A stretch of DNA of 64,000 bases, taken from assembly GCA_019454045.1 (NCBI GenBank), contig SKCR01034823.1:1-64000 (forward strand), read 5' to 3'. A program made the translations under genes and the position numbers. Below, in pieces: positions 23,363 through 36,677 of this stretch (within the stretch, counting starts at the first letter, position 1; each line of letters begins with the position of its first letter). The stretch is from Zanthoxylum bungeanum (Eukaryota > Streptophyta > Magnoliopsida > Sapindales > Rutaceae). The notes under the pieces were generated by a model, which was given only the letters and a program-made list of their open reading frames with translations, was not told where the DNA came from and made no database searches.

Positions 23363-23958
23363 ATCCCCTACATGAATGAAATTGGCGAAAAAAACGTCAA
23401 ATAAAAATATTTTAATTTGACCTATAAGAGTTCAACGGTTCAACACTTGCATAGGATAGGTAGGCCTCAGCCTTTGAACCTTCCATAGTGAAAATATATT
23501 TCATATACTGGCTGATAGTGGACGCGAAGTCATTGAACTGTCATGCCGTTCATGTAAATGGAAAACATATATCACACAGATGTTTTACCTAACACATCTG
23601 AGTTTTCATTATTATGTTCATTTTGGCCATGAACATCAACCTGGTTCTGCAAGAGTTTACAAGAATTGAGCCCCGTACAATTCCTTTTGAAGCGGCCCAA
23701 GTTCTTTCTCACATAGGTGATTTCTTATTTAAGAGTATCTCGTAATACTCTACTCGGATTCCCGACGCATAAGAATCATTTAAAGCCTTTGCTTAACCTC
23801 TATCCATACGAGCATCACTGTTTCATTTCACCATAGGAATGGACTAAGGGTAACCCCCACAGTGAACCAATTATGTCATTTATGAGTAGGTTGTCCCATT
23901 GAACCTAGATCTTGGGATCTCCAGTCAACAAGGTTGGGTTTTCATTCGTAATAAAAAT
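23363..23958 (-). other. Polypurine tract and 3' untranslated region of element H
   Basis: In element sense GTAGGGGAT lies directly before the 3' LTR (23363-23371). The remaining ~590 bases up to the end of pol show no gene. Confidence 0.65.
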
Positions 23959-24109
23959 TTATCTAACGGGCTTTAGTCCCATTCCCCTCGATGATTTCAC
24001 AACTATCTCTCTGTTTAACTCTTTGGTTAGCGGATCCGTAATGTTATCCTTTGACTTTACATAGTCAATCGAAATAACTCCAGTAGAGAGTAATTGTCTA
24101 ACGGTATTG

Positions 24110-24150
<41 letters not shown>

Positions 24151-27100
24151 GTTATGTGCCCTTCCAATTACAGATTGACTATAGCAATGAATGCAAATTG
24201 CTGGCACTAGCTTAGGCCAACTTGGAATATCCTCTAGAAAATTTCGAAACCATTCTGCTTTTTCAGCACACTTATCTAATGCAATGAATTCTGATTCCAT
24301 TGTAGACCTGGCTGTCACAGTCTGTTTGGAGGATTTCCATGATATAGCTGCACTTGCTAGTGTAAACACATAGCCACTGGTAGACTTTGAGTCTTTCATG
24401 ACAGATATCCAATTAGCATCAATGTATCATTCGACTACAGCTGGATATCTATGATAGTGCAACCCATAATTACGAGTAAAACGTAAGTACTTGAGTACTC
24501 TTACTATTGTTTTCTAGTGATCAACCCCTGGATTACTCTATATCTGCTGAGCTTGTTTACTACAAGGCTATATCAGGCCTTGTACAACTCGATAAGTACA
24601 TCAAACTCCCGATAACTCTAGAGTATTAGACTTAAGATATACACTCTCTCATATTCTTTGATAGATGTAAACTCACATCTAGAGGAGTTCTTGTTGAATT
24701 TACCAAGAATCTTGTCCACATAGTACGACTGATCAAGAATAAGTCCATCTGAACTTCTCGAGATCTTTATTCCTAGAATGACATCTGCTAGACCCATGTC
24801 TTTCATGTCAAACTTGGATTTCAGTATATTCTTGGTAGATTTCACCATTTTTACATTACTCCCGACAATCAACATGTCATCAATGTAGAGACATAAAATG
24901 ACATAGCCAACTGCTTTCTCTCTGAAATAAATACACTTATCACATTCATTGATTGTGACACTATTTGCCAACATGGTGTCGTCAAACTTTTTATGCCATT
25001 GTTCGAAGATTGTTTCAATCCCTACAAGGATTTTACTAACTTACAGACTTTCTTTTCTTGTCCTGGAGCTATAAAGCCTTCAGATTGTTCCATGTAGATT
25101 TCTTCATCTAAATCTCCAATCAGAAAGTCTGTTTTCACATCCATCTGATGTACCTCAAAATTGCGCAAAGCTGCAATCGCTAGTATCATCCTTATGGAAT
25201 TTATTCTTGTTACAAGAGAATAAGTATCAAAGTAATCAAGACCTTCACGTTTTTTGTAACCTTTAATTACAAGTCTTGCTTTGTATTTATCAATTGATCC
25301 ATCTGCTTTCATTTTCCTTTTGAAAATCCACTTGGACCCTAAAGGTTTACATCATAGAGGAAGATTCACTAACTCCTAGGTGTGATTTTGTAAGATGGAT
25401 TCAATTTCACTATTGATGGCATCTTTCACAAAGCACCATCAGCTGACCTTATAACTTCGTTATAGCTTTGAGGATCATTCTCTAGCAAAAATGTCAAAAA
25501 ATCTAGACTAAATGATTTTTCTGTTCTAGCTCTTTTGCTATTTTGCTATGTCTTGGTTCAAGTTCAACAACTTATTGATCCTCTGGAACATTTATGTGTT
25601 CTTGTTCCTGACTATCTTCAATGATAGTCTCATGTGCCCGTTTATGCACATTTGAATTCGAATTAGTTTTATAGGGAAAAATATATTCGAAAAGGATGCA
25701 TTCCTCGACTCCATTATCGTATTCTTGTGAATATCTAGTACATTAGAATCATACACAAGAAATCGATAAGCATTACTGTTATGTGTATATCCTATGAAAA
25801 TACAATCAACAGTTTTTGGTCCTATCTTCACCTTCTAAGGTGGAGGAATGACTACTTTGGAAAGACACCCCCACACTCATAGGAATTTATAGGAAGGTAC
25901 TCTTCCTTTCCACATCTCATAAGGAGTTTTCCCTGCTTCTTTCCGTGGTATCTTATTTAAAAGGTAATTAGCTGATAAAACAGCTTCTCCCCACATATTC
26001 TGAGGTAAGCCAGAGCTGATAATATAACGTTCATCATCTCTTTCAAGGTACAATTCTTTCGTTCTGCAATCATATTGGATTGAGGTGAATAAGGAGTTGT
26101 GGTTTGATATATGATTCCATTTTATTCACAAAGTGATTCAAAAGGAAAAACATACTCACCACCACGATCACTTCTTAACTCCTTAATTCTTTTATTCAGT
26201 TGGGTCTCAACTTCATTCTTATAGAGAAAAAATTTCTATATAGCTTCATCCTTGCTTTCCATCAAATACACATAGAAAAATCTTGTGCAATCATCAATAA
26301 AGGAAATAAAATATTTATTACCGCCTCTCGATTGTATTGAATTAAAATCACATACATCGGTATGAATTAGACTAAGTGGTTCAGAGTTTCTTTCAATACC
26401 ATGAAAAGATGATCTAGTTAGTTTTGCCTCAACATAAGTATCACACTTATGTCTGTTATCAATTTTAAAATTGAGAATGTGATTCATGTTAATTAATTTC
26501 CGCAATGAATTAAAATTAACATGTCCTAATCTACCATGTCATAGATTAGAGTACTCAACAATATAAGCAGAAGAACTAGTTTTATTGATATTTTTGGGTT
26601 TAATAATGATTACATTGAGCTTAAAGAGCCCATCAGTTACATACATTTTTCCCATATACATCCTATTTTTAGTCAAAACTATTTTATCAGACTCGAACAC
26701 CATCCGAAATCCATGCTTGTTCAGAAGCGATCCAGACACAAGATTCTTCCGTATTTCTGGTACATACAAAATATTGTTCAAAGTCAACTCTTTCCCAGAG
26801 GTCATCTTTAGAATCACCTTTCCTAGACCTCTAATCTCAGATGTTGCTGAATTTCCCATGTATATTTTTTCCTCATTACCACCAGGCTCAAATGAAGAAA
26901 ACATGCTCTTGTTTGAGCACACATGTCGAGTGGCACCAGTGTCAATCCACCACTCTCTTGGGTTAGAACCCATCAGATTCATCTCAGAAACCACAGCAGA
27001 AAGATTAATGTCTGAAACATCTTGAGTCATGTTTTCCAACATATTAGCCTCTTGTTTCTTTTTCTTCTTCGGCAGTATGCACTCAGAAGACTTGTGACCG

Positions 27101-28057
27101 ATTTTGTCATAGTTGAAGCATCTTCCTTGAAATTTGAATTTCTTGGAAACTCCTCCTTTAGGTCACATCTTTGACCATTTTTTCTTGAGGTTCTTGTTCT
27201 TATGGCTATGTTCAACAACATTTGCTTGGCCTCATGAGATATTCTTCTCTTGTCAGATACTCGGTTATCTTCCTCAATTCTGAGCTTAAGAACTAAGTCT
27301 TCAATGCTCATTTCTTTTCGCTTATGCTTTAGATAATTCTTTAAATCTTTCCAACCAGGTGGTAGTTTCTCAATTATCGAGGCTACTTGGAAGGTTTCAC
27401 TTAAAACCATCCCCTCAGCATGAATTTCTACTAGAATAATCTGCAGTTTTTGTACTTGGCTTAACACAGTTTTGGAATCAACTATCTTAAAATCTAGGAA
27501 TCGGCCTACGACAAATTTCTTAGTACCGGCATCCTCAGTTTTATATTTTCGATCTAAAGATTCCCAAAGCTCTTTTGCTGTTTTCATTCCGGCGTACACA
27601 CTGTACAAGGAATCACTTAGCCTATTCAGCACATAAATCCGACATAGGAATTCAGAATGTTTCCAAGCATCGATCGCACTGATCACTTGGATATCAATCT
27701 CACCCTCTTTGGGTACAGAAGCATCTTCCTTTAGGAACCTCGCAAGGTTCAACGTGGTCAAGTAAAAGAACATCTTCTGTTGCCACCTTTTGAAATTCTG
27801 ACCAGTGAATTTTCAGGTTTTTCCGCAGCAGGATTGACATGGTTCACATGTCTAACAGGTTGTCTAGCCATAGAGGTAGTAACACCTTGGCCAGCCACAA
27901 CAGCTGCCATATTAAGGCCAGAGGCTGAAGCAAGTTGGCCAGCTGAAGAGGCTGTCACTGCACTTTGGTCAGCCACGGGGGCTGCCACAACATTCTGGTC
28001 AGCCAAAGAGGCTGCCACATTCGGATCAACTGTAATTGGACTATTTTCCATATCCAA
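23959..28057 (-). pseudogene. gag-pol polyprotein of copia element H, decayed
   Basis: Starts at 28057 with an A/V/S-rich N-terminal segment (to about 27760). UBN2-type gag follows (27027-27770: [35 protein letters not shown]), then a zinc knuckle region near 27090-27130. Protease is at 26539-27042 (WWIDTGATRHVC), integrase core at 26236-26505 (HTDVCDFNSIQSRGGNKYF) and near 25592-25900. Reverse transcriptase is at 24618-25312 (YIDDMLIVGSN) and copia RNase H at 23959-24399 ([19 protein letters not shown]). Frames change between pieces and stops interrupt integrase and reverse transcriptase. It belongs to a copia family different from A, B, D and K. An antisense frame at 26585-27025 is a shadow. 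Not functional. Confidence 0.9.
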
Positions 28058-28079
28058 AGAACCGATTTTTTCTAAAAAC

Positions 28080-28797
28080 TGTTACAAATATCAAATAGTA
28101 GTTACAAAGGAAATTCGAATTAGGCTTAATCTGAGCCCCTGATGAGCAAAACAGACCTTGGTGAGCAGAGCAGACCCTCATGGTAGACCCACACAGCAGA
28201 CCCTGAGAAGCAGACCCACACAGCAGAGCAGACCCTGACAGCAGACCCTAACGGTATAGACCCACACAGTAGACCCTGAGAAGCGGGGTCAGACCCTGGC
28301 GAGTGGAGGCAGACCCTGGTGAGCAGAGGTATACCCTGGTGATACGTCTGACTCTGAAAGCTTTGTGCCTCTATCTGCTGAAGTTGAGCCTCTGACGATG
28401 CGAAGAAAGCGAGCCTCTGAAAACGATAAAGCCCTGACCGATCCTCTGAAAGCGATGAAGCCTCTGACTCTGATAGGAACCCACTGAACTGAACCACTAC
28501 TCTTTCTTCCGAGGCTTGTTGATGTCAACAATCTCCTTAAAATAAATTTGTCCCCACCGAAGGTGTAGTAGAACGTGAGACGATTGTTTCCCAGGATGCA
28601 ACGAAAAATGAACGAGTAAGGGCACCACCGAACTCGTATCTAACGAACCACTAAAGTATTTGAACTCTTCCAAAAATCGAAAACAAAGAAAAACCGAGGG
28701 AGAATTTTTTTTCCTTGTGCGTTGTATCTTTTCAAAACGAAAACACTCCATTTTATAGAAGGAAAATAAACATGCCAATTAAATTTTATAATGAGAG
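28080..28797 (-). repeat. 5' LTR of element H, first segment
   Basis: Starts TGTTACAAATATCAAATAG; continues after insertion K at 38785-39305. It carries the shorter form of the GCAGACCCTG minisatellite (about 28150-28345). Frames at 28126-28825 on the minus strand are repeat by-products. Confidence 0.88.
28150..28345. repeat. GCAGACCCTG minisatellite in the right LTR of H
   Basis: Same repeat family as 17998-18255, but with only about two of the 20-bp GGCAGACCCTGG units before the shared GTCTGACTCTGAAAGC. Confidence 0.8.
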
Positions 28798-30875
28798 TGT
28801 TAGACAAAATGACCCATAGCGTCACTATTTACACAGATCATTGTGTTGTTGTAGCAAATTAACTATGTGACAAGGAAATTGCACTCTCATCATTTGTGAT
28901 TAGATCGCCATAGATATATAAATGAAGAGAGGTCCATATGATTAGTTCCTAGACTGAGAATGATATGAGACAGTATCAGTCCCCGAAGGATTAATCATTA
29001 AATATCCATAGCCGGAGTATTATCGAGACTGGACATCGATAATGCGAATAGGTAGTATTGCACTTGTGTGCGTTGTGAGGGCACAACGACATAGTTCTCA
29101 TATATATAAGTATTGGATACTTATGCAAGTGCGATAGGAGGTCGTGTTTCACCGATGGTACGGGAAACAGCTTCGCTCTGGATAGACCCTTCGGAATCCC
29201 ATTGGTATTATGACTATGTGTCTATGGGAGGCCGAAATCAAGGTAGGTGTGTATAGTCTTAACCTGAGACTTGCATCGCTAATACTTACGATAATCGGTA
29301 GACTTTGGTCTTGGTGGTAAGGGCTTTAACCGGTCTGCGTACACCACTTCTGGGTTATCAGAGAGTCGTAGTGTATTGGGTGTGATGTCAAGACGGAAGT
29401 ATCACTTCAGTCATATTGGAGATGATGTCACGCAGGATACGGTATTAGTGCTCTTAAGTGATGCGCATCCAATCGTGATATTATGACCAGGTCATGAATA
29501 TCCGATTATAGAGACTAGTTACCAGACATCCGACATGTGCTTCGGACGGGGCAGACACTTATCCAGCCCCAGCCCTAGCACGTGACTATCCGATACTGGG
29601 CCGATACACACAATACGATGGTATACTACGCTTGATATAGATCTTAAATATTTAAAAGGATATGTCCGGAGAATTGGGAAGACTTGGTGCTTTGCTAGGA
29701 GCCGACCTTGTCTCGTAAATCGGGTAGAACGTAGTACTTGGTACTTACGTGATTCGGATACTCCGACGACCGTATTTACTACCAACTTATCCGGGGATCT
29801 CATGGGGTCGCTTCCCGATAATCCACCGATGACGCACAACTCGCACTCTTGAATAATCTGGGATTATATAGAAGAGAGAGAAAATTAATCTAGGATTAAT
29901 TACGGAGATATTTTATCTAGGATAAAATATCGTCTAGAGAGAGATAACGATTAATTCGGAATTAATCGATTAAATTAATATATTCGATATATAAAATGAA
30001 ATTAGATTTCGACGCGGAATTAAAATTAGATTTTAATTCGGGCAAACGAATTAATTTAGAATTAATTCGTTAGCGACGTGAATAGTGAATTCGCTAGGCG
30101 TAATCATTTAATTACAACGCGACGGAAAAATCATTAATTTGGAATTAACGAACCCGAGCCCGAGTGTGATTGCGAGCGCATTCGTATTTCGAATTCGAGT
30201 GCGGTGATGCAAGTCACATCAAGCATCAAATCAAATGTCACTTTGAGTGATGTGATTGATTGATGTGATTGATTGATTGAAAGACATGTCACTTTATTAA
30301 AGTTGATATGACTTAAAGTTGATGTGAATAGTGGATGCAAGTGGATGGAAATCATCTTTTGCTTTTGGCTCCAACATTTTTGCTTGATTTTGAATTAAAG
30401 TAAAATGGTAAATCATTTTTATATTTTGGAAATATAAAAGGTAAATTGATTTACACTTTTGCACCAACCATTACAACTTTATTCTCTCTCTTTCCTCTCT
30501 TCTTCCTCACGCCATTACCCAATTTTCTTCACTGGTTTTGAACCAGAAATGGCGTGAACTTTAGGGAAGCTTAGAGTGGTTTTCATGGTGAGAAATCAAG
30601 TGCTAGCACACTTACGAGTCTTGCGAAGGTGGTGGGGAGGTTCACCAATAAGCCGGGATCCGTTAGACGAGGCTTGGAGCTCCATTTTCTCAGCTCAAAA
30701 CTGAAATTAGAAGGCAGTGGACTGGTCAGATTTGGCGCCCTTGGCAGTGAGTTTTGTGGGTTCGTTCGTCTTCAATCGACTCAACCGATCGATGTTTATT
30801 TCCGCTACCTTCGTTGATGTATTCACACAATGTTTCATGTCTTGTTTGATCTTGGGACCTATATAATAACCAACA
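28798..30875 (+). repeat. 5' LTR of element K
   Basis: 2078 bp, TGTTAGACAAAATGACCC to ATAATAACCAACA. A small frame near its end (30629-30817) is repeated in the 3' LTR (38536-38775) but differs at its terminus and is not called. Hairpin ladder at 29853-30148. Confidence 0.93.
29853..30148 (+). repeat. Hairpin ladder in the 5' LTR of K
   Basis: Same order of dyads as in the 3' LTR: ATAATC/GATTAT spacer TGG (29853-29867), then spacers TAG, TAG, CGG, TCG, TAG, TAG and TAG, ending TTAATT/AATTAA spacer TGG (30134-30148). A few arms have lost an outer base pair relative to the 3' LTR. Confidence 0.88.
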
Positions 30876-30876
30876 A

Positions 30877-30888
30877 TGGTATCAGAGC
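30877..30888 (+). other. Primer-binding site of element K
   Basis: TGGTATCAGAGC, the canonical initiator-Met tRNA complement, one base after the LTR. Confidence 0.9.
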
Positions 30889-32598
30889 TATTGGTTCAAG
30901 CTTGAAATTGTAGGGCTTAAAATTTGGGTAAATGTTTGTTGAGCATGATTTGAATAAATTGATTTTTTAAATATGCTTATAACATGTCTAATTTCATTTT
31001 GGTTGGACCAATTTGTTGAAAATTGATTTGGAATCATTTTCCCCAAAAATATCATGTTGGCCGAATGTAATGTGAATTTTGGATTCTTGGAATTTTTGAT
31101 TTTGATTCATTGGATGAGTTAGAATCATGTAGGATGATGTTAATTTAAGACGAATTGGATTGGATTTTGAATTGAACATAAATCCCCAATTTGCTTCACT
31201 TGGCCGAATGGTATAATGCCCTAATGTCTTGGTATTTTTTGATTTTATGACATTGGATGTGTATGAAATCATTTAGGATGTTGATTTGATGTCGATTGTG
31301 GGTTCGATTGGATTGAAACCAAATCGGATGTGAAATCCTTCCTTGGCCGAGACTAAAGAAGCATGTCAATGGGTTTGATTTTTTCATTTGTGTGTTGGAC
31401 ATATAATGATGAATTGAGTATGATTAATTGGACTAATTTAGTGTTTTGGAAATGTTGATTTAGTTGATTAATCATGTAATGCACTTTAGGTAATTAAATT
31501 GCGGAATTGGATTCATGAAATTTAATTATTTGAGGCCTTAAAATTGGATTTGGGCTATTAAAGTTGTTATTGGGCTTATTGGGCTTTGTTGTACAAAGTT
31601 GGGTTTAGGCCAAATGGATTGGATCCAATTGGGCCCAAAACCACTTCCGTTAAGCCCAAATGCGACTTAATGAACCTTTAAAGTTTAATTGGGCCTAATG
31701 GGCCAAGATTGAATTATGGCTTATGGGGTAAATCCCGGATTGGACTTTGGTTATCGTTTGACCCGAGTTGACCAAAAGTCCACGCCTTAACAAATCAATT
31801 AAAAGCCCATTGGACTTTAATTGAATTGACGTTGGACGTTAATCGGTCTTTGAGACGCGTTACGATTAAATTTGGAATTTAAATCGTAAAAGGTTTATTA
31901 ATAAAGTGTAATGTTTAATTTGGAATTGAATAGTGAATTAGTATTAAGTACATGTTAAATTAGGTTTAATAATGTAGTTTAATTAATTCATGAATTCGTA
32001 CTTCAAGTACTTATTCGCAAAAACGAGTTTGACTCGAACAAAATCAAATCGTTGTTTGAACATTGGATGATCACTTAATTATCAGATTAATTAATTTGAT
32101 TAGATTGATTGATAGCATGCTTATGTGTGTGAATACGTTTGTGTTGAATGAATAATGTATATCGGATGGATATTAGATGGGTGGGCAATTTTAGAAATTG
32201 TGTAATAAATTCGATTTATTAAATTGGACCTGCGTGTCCAGCCTTATCACCTTCATTCTATTTGTATTCTCTTCTCACCTATTCCCCTCTATGTATATGA
32301 GGTTTTTTAGAAGTGTAGTGTAACGGGTAGAAGTAATACTAGTGCTAGCTTGAGTGAGAAAGGGAGAGATTTGATCTAGGATCAATGTAAAGTATCCATC
32401 CGCATATCATTATTATTTAATTTTCATACTCGCTTTATTATGTATTTAGAATGCATGTTTAAGGGTGTATGATGATGAGACCTTAACAAAGATAATAAAT
32501 TGGTAGCCAATTTGCACGCGAAAAACCCTCATTAAATATCAAGCGTTTATTTTCCTTCCATTGAGTGATTCTTGCTCAAGATCCGAGATTGGCAGGGG

Positions 32599-32973
32599 TT
32601 GTTGGCCAAAGTCAAGCCCTTGTCCGTCGAAGATGTGCTTTAATCACGAGGCTTTGTTCTATATCGGTGTCGTGTCCAAGTTGTGGTTTGTTGGCCAAAG
32701 TCAAGACCACTTCTTGTCCATTGACATTGATTACGAAGCTTCCATGTCAATGGGTCCGCGCTTGACTGGGATCACTAGGTTTGTTGTGCCAAAGCCAAGG
32801 CCTAGTTGATTCAGAGGAAAAAGGTTAGGGTATATATTCGATATATAGGCATATATTAGATATATGTTTGGGACTTGGAAGTCCACCTACTGGATCTAGG
32901 AGTTGGATGGGATCCAATTGATCTTCGAGATCTACCTAGTTAACTATCATACAATTTGTTGGCCAAAGTCAAG
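32599..32973 (+). repeat. Four-copy leader motif with TTGGCCAA core (element K)
   Basis: TTGTTGGCCAAAGTCAAG occurs exactly at 32599-32616, 32688-32705 and 32956-32973. A diverged copy (TTGTTGTGCCAAAGCCAAG) lies at 32781-32799. The order and spacing match A and D. Confidence 0.87.
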
Positions 32974-33207
32974 ATTGTGTGATACTTTAACGGGATCCTA
33001 GCCCACTAGGAAACACAGTTTCCCGAGTACTCGACAGAGGGTTAGAGGCTAGACGAAAAATAGTGGGAGGCAAGAATTGAATTTGCAATATTCGTTCAAT
33101 TACTCGCCATACCGCGCTTAAACAATATCACTCGTCAAATAAATTAAAAGTATTAGTTTGACTAATATTTAAATTGTTGTTTTAATAAACAGTTGGACTG
33201 TATTATA

Positions 33208-33413
33208 GTTGATTATATAATTGGATAATAGTAATCAATATATTTGAATTAATTAATTTCGATTTACAGTTGATTTTATAATTGGATTATAGTAATCAAT
33301 GTAATTGAGGTTAATTAATTTAAATCATATTGATTGTATAGTTGGACTATGATAATCATTATAATAAATAGTACCTATAATAAATTGATTAAATGGTTAG
33401 ACTATTGAAATCA
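33208..33413 (+). repeat. Tandem repeat directly before gag of K
   Basis: Four diverged copies of a ~55-62 bp unit start near 33208, 33269, 33330 and 33385. Each holds a form of TTGATTATATAATTGGA followed by TAGTAATCAAT. Elements A and D have this segment once. Confidence 0.72.
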
Positions 33414-33419
33414 AGAAAG

Positions 33420-36400
33420 AATTGAAAAGTTGAATATTTAAAATATATATATAATCCTCGGATTAATGTTTTAAATGATTTAATTTTCAATTGGGAATAA
33501 ATAATAGGTTACTTTATTTGATAAAATAACTTATTATACCTAGGCCCATAATTAAGCGAATAAGTAGAGCATAAAATCTTTGGAAGATTTATGTGATGAT
33601 GACTTTAGTGCTTAATTTAATATACTTGACAATAAATCTATTTTAAAGTCAAAATTTACAATTGGGCAAGTTGCACAAGGTGCATATCGTTTCGATATTC
33701 CGAAACCCAAGGCTTGGCCAAAGGTTGTGAAATATTGAAAAGATAATTGACATATCCCAAAGTGACTACCATTTGGATATGGAAGACACGAAAGAATTAA
33801 AGAAAGGGCGAGGCTCTAAATTTAAAATATTTGTCAAAGTTATGTTCACTACTAGTATTGAAATTGGATTTTAAATACTTAGTGTGGTACATAAAATATA
33901 TGTATTGATGTTCAGAATCCGCTATGAGCTGGATACTGACTTCAAGTCGAGATTTCTCTGCGAATCGGAAACGGGACGAAAGTCGCTGTTTCGACCGTAG
34001 ATACCTAAGTTTAAAAACAACCTAGGGTATGTACTTAAATTAGGAAATGTTATGATGTAACTAGTTTGACTAGAGACATTATCTCTATATCAGTGTTTAA
34101 TCCGATGCGGATAAAACCTTTATATTCTAGAACACTAAGTGTTTCATTATATAAAGATGATACTGAGATAAATACATTAGATGTAAATAACAGAATTTAT
34201 ATTTTGAATATAATTAAAATCTCAAACATATAAAATGACAAATAAATAGCTCAAATTGATTTGATCAATAGAGACTTATTTGTGGCATTGTTGTCTAGGA
34301 CATAATTAAACAAGACTCGTATATCCACACTTTTGAAGAGTGGGTACTAGGACTGATTTGACTATTCAAATAAGGTCTGCGAATCTAGTTTATTAGGTAA
34401 AATACCTAAAATACTATTTACTTGGTAATAGTAAAAGGGCCACCGATCTGTTAGCCCTATTCATGGTGAAGTTAGTGGGCCCATATCTAGCTAGACTAGA
34501 TGTGAACATGAATATTTCGTGACCTTAACGGATGTGGCATCACGTTGTGGTTATGTGTTTCTTTTGAAGAACACAGATCGGAAACTTTTGAAGTTTCGAC
34601 ACGAAATGAATAAACAGATCAGCTATAGTATTATTCCGCCACGATTAGACCGTAATGGAAAATACTTAAGCGGTAAGTTTCATACGTAAATGAAAGAGTA
34701 CGGTATTCTTTCATATGAGGACTCCTCCCGAGACACCGTCAGTTAAACGGTGTGTCCGAACTAAAACCGAATTTTGTTGGACATGATAAGGTTTATCACG
34801 AGTCGCTCTGAGCTACTGTTTCCTTCAATAGGATATGTATTAACAGTGCAAAACTTATTTAGAATAAGGTTCCATATAAATCTGTTTGAAAGATATCATA
34901 TAGGATATGAACAGGAAAGAAACGAAGTTTCTCATTCCTGATAATTTGGGTATGCCAGGCATAACGTTTGGATGATACCAAACTAAAAGACCCAAATTGG
35001 ATAAGTGCCAATATAGGTTATCCTAAGGGAAACCTTAAGTATAGTACTTGTAAATCTCACATGAGAACAATGTGATTGTTGCTCACCATGCGGTTTTTCC
35101 TGAGAGGAATACCGATATGCAGTGGTCAGTGGGAGGATAGTGATACTCGATGAAAATCGGAGTAATACTGTTCAAGGCACGAAGTCCTTAATGGAACACA
35201 AATAGTTCATCAATGATGAATCTGTACCATTAATCTTCGAATACACAAGAACTGAGTAGATCGGATAGAGTCAGAAAACAACCTAGGGTATGGGTTTCTG
35301 ATCTAACCTCATAAAGATGTCAATCTTATGAAGGTATACCAACCGACTACATTTTGAGGAAGTGATACGAGGTATCGACTCCCTATTATGGCAAAGTGCC
35401 ATGAGTCCGAAATGGATTCCATGTATAACAACTATTTTGGATACTAGTTGTTGTACCACAAGGCATTGTGCTTATTGGTGCATTAAACGTCTTCAAGGAA
35501 GACATACATGGAAGGCAACATACCAACGTACAAAGCTGGGCTTTTGACGGAAAGGTATCGTTATCAACATTGTGTTAATAACGGTTCAACCTTTTACCTG
35601 TTGCCATGGTAAATCCATTTTGAAAATGCTTGAAGATAACTGTATATTTCATTTATGAAATGTGACAGTTACAAATCAAAATCGCTTTCCTGAAAAGGAA
35701 ACCTTTTGGAGGATGTTTACAACATCCTGACGATTTTGTATAACTGACAAACAAGGTTTGCGGGTTATTCGATCCATGTTTGGATTGAAGCAAGCATAAG
35801 GTTCTTGGAACTGGCGTTTTGAAATAATCATAATGGTTTATGATTTGACTCAAAACGAAATAATTCTTGTGTATATATGGAGGTCAGTGGGAGGGCACTG
35901 ACAATGAAATTCCCATAAAGCTATTGTTGAAAGCTTGGCTTTCATAGATATTCTTTCAATAGAAATTCTCCGTAGAATTCTGGGGAGTAACAACCTTTAT
36001 TCGAGGAATAAAGATCTACTGGGATAGATTTGGAGTTTGTTAACACTCTCTGGGAAATTGTACATTTCAAATGTACTTGATAGGGTGTCTCATACGCTTC
36101 GAGCATATGGAGTCACGATCAGGTCAATCCAAGTGATAGTCACTGGATTAAAGATTAAGAACATCTGTTAGTATCTGAGAGAACTAAAGATGCTGTCTTA
36201 AACTATGGAGACGGAGAACTTGAAGTGACTGGGATCACTGCTGCAAGTTTCCAAACAATTAAATACTACGGTACTATAAAGTTTGAATTACGGGACAGTG
36301 AGCAGGAAATCTTCCGAGCAAGATAACTGTTGCCGAATAAACAACAAATGCGGATTATTGCTGCAGCTGAGGCAGCAATAGAAGCCATTTGGAACGAAAA

Positions 36401-36662
36401 TAAATCTAATTAGATTAGATATAGTTCTTTTAGCAGCTGAGCTAGGCGTCAGCACATGCTAAGGAATTAAAGGTCTCATCGACGATCCAGATATATACTT
36501 CTATATCATCTGATTCGTTCAGATCATACATCGTGGCGATGTGATGATCGTATAAATCGCATCAAACGATAATCAAACAAATCTGCTGACGAAAACCTTT
36601 CCTCAGCAATTTGAGCGAACCGTACATAGTTCGAGTGTGGGACACTTGAGTGACTGGCTATG
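33420..36662 (+). pseudogene. gag-pol of element K, shortened and heavily decayed
   Basis: DNA-level alignment with B is visible all along but no frame stays open. Gag is recognisable at 33420-33650 (CTTTGGAAGATTTATG matches B near 7777), and about 400 bp of it is missing. Protease-region sequence follows near 33890-34020. Integrase relics run about 34250-35100 (GTGGCATTGTTGTCTAGGAC; GGACTCCTCCCGAGACACC). Reverse transcriptase relics run about 35270-36000 and RNase H relics about 36100-36420. The terminal segment GACACTTGAGTGACTGGCTA matches B's end, but the stop codon is altered. Every domain carries indels and stops. The element cannot encode its own proteins. Confidence 0.88.
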
Positions 36663-36667
36663 TGCCA

Positions 36668-36677
36668 AGTGGGAGAT
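36668..36677 (+). other. Polypurine tract of element K
   Basis: AGTGGGAGAT directly before the 3' LTR; intact despite the decay of the adjacent gene. Confidence 0.85.

Larger units (their letters stand above)
30889..33419 (+). other. Leader of element K
   Basis: About 2.5 kb without a gene. Contains the TTGGCCAA-bearing leader motif (32599-32973) and a tandem repeat of the segment before gag (33208-33413). Confidence 0.75.

Noticed and set aside
26585..27025. 146-codon plus-strand frame
   Set aside because: Exact antisense shadow of the protease and adjoining part of H gag-pol (26539-27042 minus), which has clear copia motifs.
30629..30817. Frame conserved in both LTRs of K (also 38536-38775)
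   Set aside because: LTR pairs are expected to be alike, so conservation is not evidence of coding; the C-terminal part differs through an indel.
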